In this document: positions 33,800 to 43,992 of the stretch, one piece after another | How positions within the stretch are numbered: the first letter of the stretch is position 1 | Layout of the letters: the number at the start of each line of letters is the position of its first letter | DNA from: Lycium barbarum | Taxonomy: Eukaryota; Streptophyta; Magnoliopsida; Solanales; Solanaceae | Reading direction: 5' to 3' | DNA: 64,000 nucleotides | Assembly (NCBI RefSeq): GCF_019175385.1 | Contig: NC_083346.1 | Location: 88,240,543-88,304,542 of the forward strand | Notes under the pieces: model-generated | The model's database searches: none | What the model was told of the DNA's origin: nothing | Seen by the model: only the letters and a program-made list of their open reading frames with translations | Translations under genes and position numbers: made by a program

Positions 33800-34371
33800 A
33801 AGCGCAAAAAAGGACAGAAATGCAAAAGTGGCCAAACATGCAAATAAGGGACATACATGCAAATGGTTGCAATTGCAAGCTTTGAGGATGGGATGATGGC
33901 TATTTGTGCAAGGGAGAGACATTTCGGATTCCAAGCCAACATCCAACTAGCCAAACAAGGCCCTTACCTCATTAATGGCATTTCTGTAATAACTTAGTCT
34001 TCTTTAGTCTAGGAGTATAAATACTAGACTTAGCCATTTTCTTCACTTAGATTTTGATAATGAATATTTGAGCGATAATAGGATTATCATAGTTTGTTTA
34101 GCTAGGGTTTAGCTTAGTTTAGTAGATTTAATGGTGGATTCCATTGTTGGTCTTTGAACCGTTTATTTCCAATGATTTGATGAAGATTGTTCGTTTGTGG
34201 ATTTCATCCAAATATCTTGCCTTGAATTCATATTGTTTTGGTTCTTTTGGGTTGTTGAATTCAAATTAGAAGGGTTTAGGTTTCATATACCTAGATTTTT
34301 CTATAGGATTCCCCCCTTTAATTATCCGTGTTTTAATTGACTTGGCTTCATCCCTAAATCGATTCGTATCA
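33589..34371 (+). repeat. 3' LTR of element C
   Basis: 783 bp, TGATATGACCC to GATTCGTATCA, followed by TSD GTATC. TATAAATA at 34016-34023 is intact here. It is slightly shorter than the 5' LTR because of small deletions near 34310. Confidence 0.8.
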
Positions 34372-34376
34372 GTATC

Positions 34377-34845
34377 TTTCCCTTTTGACCCCGATGAAGT
34401 CTTAACTTTGTGTGAATGGTATCAATTTGCAATTGAGGATCATTTGTATGTCATGCCAACTTGGTATCTTGAACCCATTGGCTCTTTTAACATATGCTTA
34501 TTTCTTAATCTTTGGGATAGCCAAGTCCTTGGTGCTCTCCTTGAGAGCTTATTGTTCATGAAGATGGTCGATACTTGGCTATATCACAAATTTGTACTTA
34601 CTTGGCATGGTGGTATGTTGGTCCACTCTAACACTAACGCTTATCCTTTGAGGACTTGGTTTTTGTTTGTCTTTTTTATATTTTTGCAAAGTATAGATTC
34701 GAGGACGAATCCTTTTCAAGAAGTGGAGAATGATGCAAGCCGAGTTGCCTCAAGGATATGTAGAGAACCGTCCCGGGGATTCCAAGTGTGGATGATGCAT
34801 GGGAGGACGGATTGGAGATGGAAGAGCATCGAAGTGGCTAAATGA
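34377..34845 (+). pseudogene. D ORF, C-terminal part
   Basis: Resumes D after C in the same frame as 19150-19523 (removed length 14,853, a multiple of three). Words: SFPFDPDEVLTLCEW, MVDTWLYHKFVLTWH, IDSRTNPFQEVENDAS. It matches the C and E tails in order. The frame enters the D LTR at 34731 and stops at 34845. The 173 bp before the LTR also hold a broken purine tract (34718-34730). Confidence 0.6.
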
Positions 34846-35308
34846 GTAAAGGAAGGGTATGATTGCAAAAGAGGTCACGTCCTAAATTCAAGACTTTCAT
34901 CTCTACAAGGCTAGCCAAACAAAGCCCTTGTCTCATTAAGGGCATTTATGTAATAATGTAGTTGTCTTCTTTATTGGGTTAGTATAAATAGTAGCCCAAA
35001 CATTTCATTTAGGAGCTTTTTGATGAATTATGAATATTAAGTGTTTAGGTTATCTCTATAGAGAGAAATTTGTGAGAGGCTTATGGAATTAAGCTCTTGT
35101 TGATTCTTATTGTTGAGAGGATTGGTTGCTTGGGAACTCAATTCCCTTGAGGTCATCCTAAGAGATTAGGTGCTTAATAGTGTGTAATTAGGAGGCCATA
35201 ACTAATCTAGAGTTTTGTTTGCCTAATTGTGCCTATTTTTGTGTCAATCTATCTATCTTTTCTTTTCTTTGTCATTTTATTGTTATTTTCGTTTCTGTTC
35301 TTGTATCA
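34731..35308 (+). repeat. 3' LTR of element D
   Basis: 578 bp, TGATGCAAGCCGAG to TTGTATCA. TATAAATA at 34983-34990. The first 62 bp are missing from the 5' LTR because E inserted there. The opening TGATGCAAGCC is like that of the CRM-type LTR; the rest differs. Confidence 0.75.
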
Positions 35309-35775
35309 GTGATTCTCTAGTATCTAGGTTGTACAGTTAAGTGTAGTGCTCCTAATGAGTGTATGGATTAGTCTTAATGTCTTTAATTGAACCACTCTTT
35401 TGAATCTCTCCAAGGTTGTAATTCAAGCATGAATTCAAGGCTCTTCTCCCTTGGATTGTGATTATTTACTTGATTTTCAATCCTCTCTTTCTTCTATTCT
35501 CATCTCTAATTTCTTCCATTCTCATCCCTTGATTTCTTACCTATCTTTAATTTTTGCAATTGTTGCTTAAATCCGAGTTTTTTAGGTTGATTCGGTGTTT
35601 CTCCCAATCTGAACATTATCATTTACTCAGACTTCAAATCTCCTAAGATAAAAATTAGCTCGTTTCTTCAAGGATTTACTCCTAAACATCAAAACACGAT
35701 ATTAAGCACAAAGCGAAAAAAAGTAATACTCAAATGATAGCAAAAGCACTAAAATGCCAGATAATTGTCGGCTAA
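35309..35775 (+). repeat. Old LTR end and unassigned flank
   Basis: 35309-35621 resembles the last part of an E/C-type LTR (CTATTCTCATC, AATTTCTT, ending CATTATCA), so D probably inserted into an older LTR of this group. 35622-35775 is AT-rich with no feature I can identify. Confidence 0.35.
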
Positions 35776-36205
35776 ATGCAAGCATGTTATGCCGAACATC
35801 AACTGTCAAACCTCTTGAGCTTGCATATCACATTATACAGAAGGTGGAGCTACCATGCTATTCTAATGAGTTTGATAGACTTGTGTGGGATGTTGGAAAC
35901 TAAGGGTAACTTAACAGTCAACTCTGCCCAGGAATACACAAGGAGCAGAGGTGCTCATAATGATATATAGAAGCACATATGGATTAAAGGACCACCATTT
36001 AAGATTGATTTTCTCATGTTGAGGGTCTGGAAGTTCAAGGGGCCATTGGATGATGTTATCAGGAGGTGGGGATATAAGTTGGCATCTAAATGTAGGCACT
36101 ATGCAGTGCTAGATGTGCAAACAATAGTACATGTGTTCCTGAGATCTGCAACTGCTAACAGGACTTGGTTCTATTTTACTTCTTTTGCAGGTCTTTCCAT
36201 TGAAG
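35776..36205 (+). pseudogene. LINE reverse-transcriptase 3' fragment (zf-RVT-like)
   Basis: One frame, with a single stop near 35970, reads SAQEYTRSRG, then KHIWIKGPPFKIDFLMLRVW, PLDDVIRRWGYKLASKC and HVFLRSATANRTWFYFT. This is the order seen in the zinc-binding domain that follows RT in plant L1-type LINEs (KIPFKVSFF-like, DDVI, CRCC-like, EHLF-like). Several Cys/His positions have drifted. No RT or endonuclease part remains; the right end is cut by LTR F. It is the only non-LTR element seen. Confidence 0.6.
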
Positions 36206-36210
36206 TCTTA

Positions 36211-37476
36211 TGATATGATCTCAAAAAACGCAAGGCCTTTCACTCGTAGTCAAGCAAGGGAGCTCCAAGAGCTACAAGCATTGTTCATAAAGAAAGGAGT
36301 GTTGGAAGAGCTTGAAGAGAAGATCTCACGAGTGTACAACATTTGGGAGATAGCTTGGGAAGAGATTAAAGACCAATTGATGGAAGCCACAAAAAGTGTC
36401 TAGAAGTGAAAAGGTGGCTAGAAGCGTAATTCGTGGCTAAAGAGTACAATTCATGGCTAGAAATACAATTCGTGGCTAGGAGTGTAAATTCGAGGCTAGG
36501 ATTGCAATTCAAGTGAAGAAGAGCCCATGTGGGGTTATTTATGCAAAGGACACTTTTGGGCCTTTGTTGTAATAGGGGATAGTATAAATAGACCCCTTTA
36601 GTCTTTCATTTACCCTTAGCTTGAATATTGATGAAAACTTATATGTTCGAGAGTTTGTTTAGTAGACAATTAATATAGTTTATTTGGTTGACTAAGTTTG
36701 ATTTCTTAGTTGCTAATTGAATCCTTTTCCATTGAGTTCATATTGGATTCCTCATTTCTGGATCTGATATTGAGTCATATTTGAATTCAAGTAGTATAGG
36801 TTCCAGGGTTGATTCCAATTAGAATGGTTTGCGTTTAATATACCCAAGTTTTTCCATAAAATCATTACTTTTAGGATCTTGCTTCAATATTCTTTCTTTC
36901 TCAACTCCAATTCTTCTATTTTGATTTTGATATTTTTAGTTTGGGTTTGATTTCTACAGTTTCGGCTATAGGGATCTTATCATTTGGTATCAAAGCAAGA
37001 TAGAGGAATTGTTCCATCAATTCTTCATCCTTGATCTACAAAAGTTAAAAAAAAATAAAAGTCCAAAAATTTGGAAATCCAAAACCCCAAAAATATTTTT
37101 GTTTGTTGAATGAGGGTAGAATTGAGTTCGTTGAAGTGGAAAACCCCCAAATCTGAAGTTTCAAGTTGTTTGGAGGTGTTTTGAACGTTCCATCATTGAA
37201 GGATATTCAAAGCTTGAAGAACTCAATAGTGGGTTTGTGATTTAGGGCTTAATTGGAGCTAATTTGTGTTGGGTATTTTTCTCCTAGTTGAATAGAGCCT
37301 ATATTCAAAATTTGAAGCAAAAATAAATTAATTTTGGGTGTTAATAAGGATCTTCATACCTTCATATTAAAGAAGAAGGTAAAAAGGAAGGTTTGATCAA
37401 ACTATTCTTCAAGTACAAGTTGAAAAGTGTTATGCCAGTACAAAAAGGGAAAATACAAAGTGTAGTAGGCCCCCAC
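36211..37476 (+). mobile_element. 5' end of a CRM-like element F
   Basis: 5' LTR 36211-36982 (772 bp, TGATATGATCTC to ATCTTATCA, TATA box 36583-36590). Primer site TGGTATCAAAGC (36985-36996, one mismatch). Leader to 37476, where minus-strand LTR G1 begins. The LTR start encodes RPFTRSQARELQELQALF and later IWEIAWEEI before a stop at 36403. This is the best-preserved copy of the LTR-encoded tail. The body of F lies to the right, beyond the nest or lost. Confidence 0.7.
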
Positions 37477-37977
37477 TGCCACGCCCCGACCCATGGCCTG
37501 GGCGTAACACGACACTCGGTGCCTGACTGCATGTGGTTGAGCGAACCACATGGCTTGTTGAATCAACATGGGGCATAAACATGAGCGGAATATAACATGA
37601 AACACGATGAGCCTTAATAAAATATGAGAAGTCATGATATTTAAGAAAAATGCTTGTATAGAACGTGAATGCGAAAATATCATAAACTGAGCCAAAGGTG
37701 GCTACACAACTTTGAGTATCTGACATAGCTGACTGACTAGTCTATGAAACCTCTATCATGAATCTGAACGATAAAAAATACTTGCTGGAACATGGTCCCT
37801 AGCATACCTTAACTTGCTAAACATGACATGTAAATAAATAAGGATAACATCTCGAATAAGATGAGGCTCACCAACAAGCTGATACGAGCAAATCCTACTG
37901 AGCAGATACGTTGTTTTGTAAATCTGTACTTGCATCGTGAAATGCAGGCCCCTGGAAATAGAAAGGGACGTCAGTAC
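37477..37977 (-). repeat. 3' end of a Tekay-like LTR (G1)
   Basis: Minus-strand LTR end (GGTCGGGGCGTGGCA on the minus strand). It repeats, with changes, the first 500 bp of G2: CATGGCCTGGGCG, ACACGACACTCGGTGCC, CATGAGCGGAATATAA. It is cut at 37977 inside the conserved GACGTCAGTAC block, where G2 begins. Either G2 inserted into G1, or this is an unequal tandem duplication. A hairpin GCCCCT/AGGGAC lies at 37948-37969. Confidence 0.6.
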
Positions 37978-39044
37978 TGTCATGCCCTGAACCATGGCCT
38001 GGGCGAAACACGACACTCGGTGCCTTACTGCATGTGACTGAGCTAACCACATGGCTTGCTGAATCATCATGTGGCATAACATGAGCGGAATATAATGTGA
38101 ATGCATGATGAGCCTTTACAAAATGCAATAAGTCATAATACATAATCAAAATACTTGTTTAAACATGAGTGCGGAAATAACATGAATGAGCCAAAATGGC
38201 TATACGAATCCGAAAGTGTGACATGACATAACTGACTTGTCTAGTCTATGAAACCTCTAACATAAGTCTGAACATGGAAAACATACTCGCTGGGACAAGG
38301 CCCCCAGCATACCTTATATGCATAGCTAATCATTAAATAAAGAGTTGACTAAACCCTAAATGAGATGGGGCTCACCAATAAGCTGATACGAATGTTGTCC
38401 TACTGAGCAGATGTGTCGACCTGTAAGTTAGTACCAGAATCGTGAAATGCAGGCCCCCGGGCAAATAAAAGGAGACGTCAGCACATTGAATGTACTGGTA
38501 TGTAAAGCAACTGAATGAAATGACATGGGACATAAAGTAATAAAGATAAGAATTGAACGTAAAACTGAAACCTGGTTATGAGCATGAACATGAATACATA
38601 TATAATATAAAGCATGAGTAAAACATGGTAGGTAGGGAGAGCATTTCATAACCGACAATATAATATCACCACGTGGGTACGTGGAGTCTGGTACCTCGCC
38701 GGACCAGCAGAGACCCTATACCTTGCCAAGGTATAAGGTGGTAATATGCCTGATGGATCCATTCAGTGTAAAATTAAGGAATCGTCCTAACTGGGCGGAG
38801 CGATCCTTGTCCTACGGTGGCTACGTAGTTTCAGGCTATCTGAGCCTTCTCGGTAATTCGTGCAACTCCCAAAAACATGAACATGATATAATTGGCTAAG
38901 AAGCCCATGATTTTCGTGAATTAACTTGTACTTGACTTGTAATCATGATTTCACGAAATAACTTGTATACATGGTTTCATGAAATAGCTTGTATTTAGCA
39001 TGTATGTATCTTGAATCATGGCATGAAAGTAATTATATAATATA

Positions 39045-41670
39045 TGTTACACCCCGTATCTTCGAAGAAGCACTTATCAAATTTGAAACATAAGTACGTT
39101 GAGTTAGGGTTAAGTAAAACCACTTTGGAATATAAGGAGCAAGCATTATTAAATATATTTAATGAGTGAAGGATGTATATGAGGCATACTGGAAGGTTTT
39201 ATAAGGAAATGCGTGGAAGAAATGGAGTGGTACGAATTTGGAGAAAGGACGGGTAATGTTTTGTCTGAAAATTTTGGTCCAGCTTTGGGGACGAATATCT
39301 CTTAGCATATGAAGTGTTTTAAGGTGAAAAAAAAATCCTAAGATGAAGTTCGTCGAGTCTAGATTCTAACACAACAAACCGCTCGTCGATAGGACATCAG
39401 AGTAGAGAATTATGGACGTTACAAGTTCAGCTGACAGAGCAGAAACGCGTGCTACAGTACTTCTATAGTACCGACTTGCTATAGTACTTCTACAGTAAAA
39501 TGCTACAGTGACCCCGACCCGAATTTGACCCTTATAAAAAGGGTAAGAAACCCCCTTTTTTCACCAGATTTGCCCAGAAAATTGAAGAGAGAGAGAGGGG
39601 GGATCACAAAGTTAGCAATTTTCATGCGAGGAGTATTAATCGAAGCTCGGATAAACGCATGGACGTGATTCTAGTATGTTTTTGCGATGGATTCAAGGTA
39701 GATATTGAAGATATTTCTGTCTTAACAAGAATAAGGTATGAATCTCCTATTATTAATGTTAATTTTGGTTTATTTACAGAGATAAAGTCGTTAAATAATT
39801 GTATAGCGAGTTGGTTGGTTGTGGAAATTGGGAAAACATTGTGTGGAATGTTTTATGGTACATATTGGTGTTGGAAATGATGTTATTGATATTGGTATTT
39901 TTTTTGTTGTTATTGGTTGTTGGATTGTAAATTCGGGCTAGGCATATAAACAGGGGATGTGCTGCCCGAATTTCAACAAGTTCTAAACGGAATTAAATTG
40001 AAGGCTTAAGATGAGCGTATGATATTGAGCCTAATAATAGTATGAATGGTTTATATGTAGATTTACGAGCTTGGAAGGATAAACGTTGAACGACTAAGGC
40101 GACCGAAAGGTATGTTAAGGCTCGTCCCTTTCTTTCAAAGGCATGATTCTGATGTTATGGCTTCATAAATGTTTCGATGTCTTCCTCGTTTTCAAAAGTT
40201 AGATGTTTATGATTCCAAGGCATAATTCCTTTCCTAATAATTCATAGCTGTTTTCCAAAATGTTCGTATTTTCTAAATCAGAGATTTATGGCTCCGTGAG
40301 CTCTTATGATAACAACGATGAACCTGTTTTCACAATCATAATGATGATGTCAAAGATGAGAATATTTTCCTACCTTGATTATGATGATGATGATTCCGGG
40401 TTTAAAGGTTCTAAGTTTACGATTTTAATGACGATATAAGAGTGTTGAGCTATTTCTTGATTTCTCAATTTTATTCATGATTGATGACTATTTTTCAAAG
40501 TATATGAATTGATGCCTTATGAGATTTATGATCTTATTGTATGTTTTCTCTTGATGCTATTCTTCATTGATAGTCTCACCTTATAATAATTGTTCCTTCA
40601 AGGTGAGACAAAGCCATGATGATTATTCCATAATATAATCGGAGGTTACCGACCTTACGTCACTCCGATAGAGACATAACTTTCCTTGGGCTCTCCTGCA
40701 TGCTGCTTATATGATATATGTATATGTATATGGGGAATATGGGAAAGAGGGCCAGAGCACTATAGACGCGTATCCACCTGATCAGTTGGTATTATATGGC
40801 ATGATATCATCCCGGACGCGGGATGCCCGAACGCGGGACATATGTGGCTAAATGGATTAGAGCCGACGCCTCGGCAACATGATATGTTCTATTTTATGTA
40901 TACATGAACAAGAAATGTTTTTCAAAGAAAGCATTACTATGAATATATGAATATATGTGGATTGGGCTGCACGTTCCGCAGCACTAAGCATGCATGGCAT
41001 CCGCCCTAGGAGGCACTCACATGTACAGGTTACTCTTTTATCATACGATATGCTGTATATTTCCTTTATGTTATTATTCATGCTATGTATCCCTCGTATG
41101 TTATTATACTATCGTTCATGCCTTACATACTCGGTACATTACTCGTACTGACGTCCCTTCTTGTGGACGCTGCGTTCATGCCCGCAGGATCAGGTAGCCA
41201 ATCGGACGATTCACAGTAGTAGGACCTTCCCTCAGCGGCAATCGGTATGCTCCATTGACCTGGAGCTTCAGTCCGTTTGGTATGCCATCTTGTTATGTAC
41301 ATATATGGGTACGGCAGGGCCTTGTCCTGTCCCTTCCACAGTTTGTACTCCATAGAGGTCTGTAGACAGTGAGTGATATGTAGTCGTGATATTATGCAGC
41401 CTCGTCGGCGTGTATTTTGTTGTTCAGTATATATATGTGTGGCGGCCAAATCGGCTCACGCTGTTATTCTCAGTGGTTATACTTATATGTATACGTTGGC
41501 CGTGAGTTCCCGATACGGTGTTTCTTATGTTGATTGTTTGGGAGACAGTCTAGCTCATTACAGATTGTGTATGGGCCCAGGATAGTCAGTGAGAGGTAAA
41601 TGCAAGCATATGAGTGCTTGGCCAGTAATGGTCGGGTACTTGTTGCGGCCCATCGATTTGGGTCGTGACA
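39045..41670 (+). mobile_element. Solo LTR H (Tekay-like)
   Basis: 2,626 bp, TGTTACACCCCG to TCGTGACA, with perfect TSD ATATA at 39040-39044 and 41671-41675. No primer site or purine tract adjoins it, so it is a solo LTR left by recombination between the two LTRs. It contains an array of CTACAGTACTT words (39440-39510), TATAAAAAG (39533-39541), the GGCATCCGCC block near 40997 and the conserved hairpin. It lies opposite to its host LTR G2. Confidence 0.85.
41152..41169 (+). other. Conserved LTR hairpin (H copy)
   Basis: CGTCC, loop CTTCTTGT, GGACG in the context GTACTGA...CTGCGTTCATGCC; identical stem to LTR K. Confidence 0.45.
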
Positions 41671-42657
41671 ATATAGTTGCATGAAAACTTTTAAACATGT
41701 AGGATATTCATTAAATAATCATTCTTAGTTAAAAACATGCATGCAAGAACCCATGGAATACAAGATATGGGTTTTCATGGATTACGGACTGATTCTCAAT
41801 AATCATATGGAGTTATTAAGAACACAATGATAGAATAATAGCAATTCATACATAATCTATTCATGGACATGGACCTAGGGTTGTCATGAACATGGTGTAG
41901 AAACACTAGTTTTAGTAGAGAATCATAATTTATGGATTATGAGGCGTGGGGAAGAACAATGATGTTCCCACACGTAGATAGTAACTCTACATACCTGGTA
42001 ATGCTCCAAACTTGAATTAAAGATTTTAACTTTGAAGAAGATTTCCAAAATCTTGAGTTCTTGAAACTTGAGATGGGTTTTCTTGTAAACCCTAGTTTAG
42101 GAATGATGATTTCTTGTTTATATTACAAGGATATGTATTAGAATTGACTTGGAATGATTAGAATAGGCTTACCTTGATGTTCTTGATGATGGGAGAGAAT
42201 TGAAGGTCGTTCTAGGGCTTGCGGGTGTGAAGAAGAAGTGAAAAAGCCTTATAACGAAGTTTTAAAATTGCTGACGGACTCATTTTACGCCTTATTTTAC
42301 GTCCCATAAAAGTTTTACGGACCTTAGATTGCACCGTAAATCAATTACAGTGATTTGGGCTTTCTGGACAAGTTTTACGGCCCAAATCTACGGCCCGTAG
42401 ATTCCACCGTAAATCGACAGAATACTGTTTTAGTAAAACGGGCATAACTTTTTGTACAGATGTCTGTTTGACCTCCATAATATACAGTTGGAAAGTTATT
42501 TCAAAGCTCTACAACTTTTAAGAAGGGAAGTTTCCCAAATTCCTTACAGATTTTTCCGTCTACTCATTTTAATTGAGATATGGTGCAAACTCACTTGAAA
42601 ACACACTCTGTAGGGTAGCTTCCGACTTTACTTTGCTCAAGGACTCTTCCCATGTCT

Positions 42658-43992
42658 TGTCTTGCTCCCAAACGCACACACAAGTATACGTGGTCGTATA
42701 AGTAATATAGACTGTTAAGTCCATATATCAATCCCACCGAGACTTAGATTCTACTGTTAAGCTAATTCAAATTCGAATGAAACTATTCAAGAAAGTGAAA
42801 ATCAAGTTGTCTGTTGTGCTACACTAAAACTGAAAAGTAAACAATTTGTGATGGGTGTTTTTTTTACTGGGAATATCTTGATAAAGATTGTAAGAATTAT
42901 CAGATGAGAGAAATATCTAGGGTCATGGTTTTCGACAATCCAGTTGATCTTCGGACAATTCCACCTATTTTATTTCCTGGGTTACTAGTTGACGGGTTAA
43001 ATATACTTTATGATATTCTCTCGAACTACTCACAAGCCTGTAGATGTTACTATAACGGCTATATCTCTATGGTCATCAGAGGCAACAAGAACGTATTTAT
43101 TTCTCCATATTCAACTAAGTAGGGCTAAAGGGTATATCTCTATCCTCAGTAGCGAAACGATTAAATCGAACAAATTCTATTTATTCTTATTACGTACGTG
43201 AATTCCCTTTATCAAGTCCAATTCGCGCACCACAGATAGTGTCTAAATATTGGCCAGATAATCAAACAATTAAGATCAAGAATAAATAAGCAACCCAAAA
43301 TATGGAAAATCAATAGTAATAATTGTCATCAAACCAACTTTCAAGTCTTTCGCCACAACCCTAGAATTAAGAAGTTTAGCTACTCATGATTCGATCATAG
43401 ACAAAAGAATTCATGAATAATCTAGGGTTGAAAAAGATGAAAAATAAAATAAACCTAGAGAGAGAAAATAGAACGGTGGCTTACAAGTCTTTGAATAATC
43501 CCAGCACACCGTTTTCAGCTAATAAAACGTCTATATATAGTCTAGGGTAAAAACAAAAAATAAGTAAACCTAATCCCAGTCGAACCGGGAAAGCTGTGTA
43601 GAACCCCGCTTTCCTTCCGCGATACGGATGAATCGCGCAGTGTTCTGAGGCCTCCCGTTTTCCTTCCGCGATGCGGAAGGATCGCCTGATGGTAATGCCT
43701 GGGCTGGTCTTGTCCGCTTTCTACACGCGATGTAGAAGAAAAGCGAGACCTTCAGTTGAGTTATTTTTCCTTTTAGTTCATCACTTGTGGTCTTCGACTC
43801 GTCACCTCGTCTAATCGTCATATGCTCAACAATCAATCACTTTAAGCACAATATTCCATTGTTTGTCATCATCGTACCTATACACATGAAATATAACGAC
43901 ATAAGTTCAAATACGACGATTGCATCATGAATTAAGCGATAAAAGTCATAAGAGTAGGATGTAAAATGACACAAAACATGATATTTGTGCCA
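42658..43992 (-). repeat. 3' LTR of the Athila-type element (ends approximate)
   Basis: On the minus strand a TG start at 43992 follows a purine tract (AAGTGGGGGGTGGGG). The end ...TTGGGAGCAAGACA lies at 42658. The interior has the usual Athila LTR words (AATTCTAGGGTTGTGGCGAAAG) near 43355-43390. Boundaries come from the TG/CA rule and recognition, not from a second LTR. Confidence 0.5.

Larger units (their letters stand above)
19524..34371 (+). mobile_element. Non-autonomous CRM-like LTR element C, split by element A
   Basis: LTRs are 19524-20342 and 33589-34371 (TGATATGACCC...CGTATCA). The TSD GTATC lies at 19519-19523 and 34372-34376. Removing the 9,060-bp insert A and one TSD leaves about 5.8 kb: primer site, leader close to that of the CRM element, candidate mini-intron, one long ORF and purine tract. 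No protease, RT or integrase. It inserted into the D ORF between HDMWV and SFPFDP. It needs enzymes from a partner; the CRM-type family is the obvious candidate. Confidence 0.8.
7444..35308 (+). mobile_element. Non-autonomous CRM-like LTR element D, split by nested insertions
   Basis: D parts are 7444-11207, 18772-19523 and 34377-35308. The gaps are filled by the CRM-type element and by element C, each with 5-bp TSDs. Without the inserts D is roughly 5.5 kb: two LTRs of the TGATGCAAGCC...GTATCA type, an initiator-Met primer site, a 1.5-kb leader and one long degraded ORF without protease, RT or integrase. Its 5' LTR lacks its first roughly 62 bp, because E inserted there. Right of D is an older LTR end. 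Confidence 0.7.
37978..42657 (-). repeat. Tekay-like LTR G2, holding solo LTR H
   Basis: LTR pieces 37978-39039 and 41676-42657, separated by solo LTR H and its target duplication. The right piece has the conserved ATAACTTTTTGTAC and GTTGGAAAGTTATTTC blocks and an array of TTTACGG/CCGTAAA words (42275-42420). The expected LTR start is not reached, because the Athila-type element begins at 42658. Short unassigned stretches are AT-rich, without coding signal. Confidence 0.6.

Noticed and set aside
34342..34845. A host gene encoding a 167-residue hydrophobic protein
   Set aside because: It continues the D ORF in frame across the C insertion and shares DSRTNPF and LYHKFV words with C and E.
7979..36996. 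Repeated TGGTATCAGAGC words as possible tRNA gene pieces
   Set aside because: Each sits next to an LTR end and only matches 12 nt of the tRNA 3' end; these are primer binding sites.
37482..38090. Two similar 500-bp blocks as a possible CRISPR-like or satellite array
   Set aside because: Only two copies, and each starts with an LTR end; explained by two LTRs.
40857..41682. Several overlapping 60-110-codon frames on both strands
   Set aside because: All lie inside solo LTR H, on both strands, with no shared pattern; chance frames in GC-richer LTR sequence.
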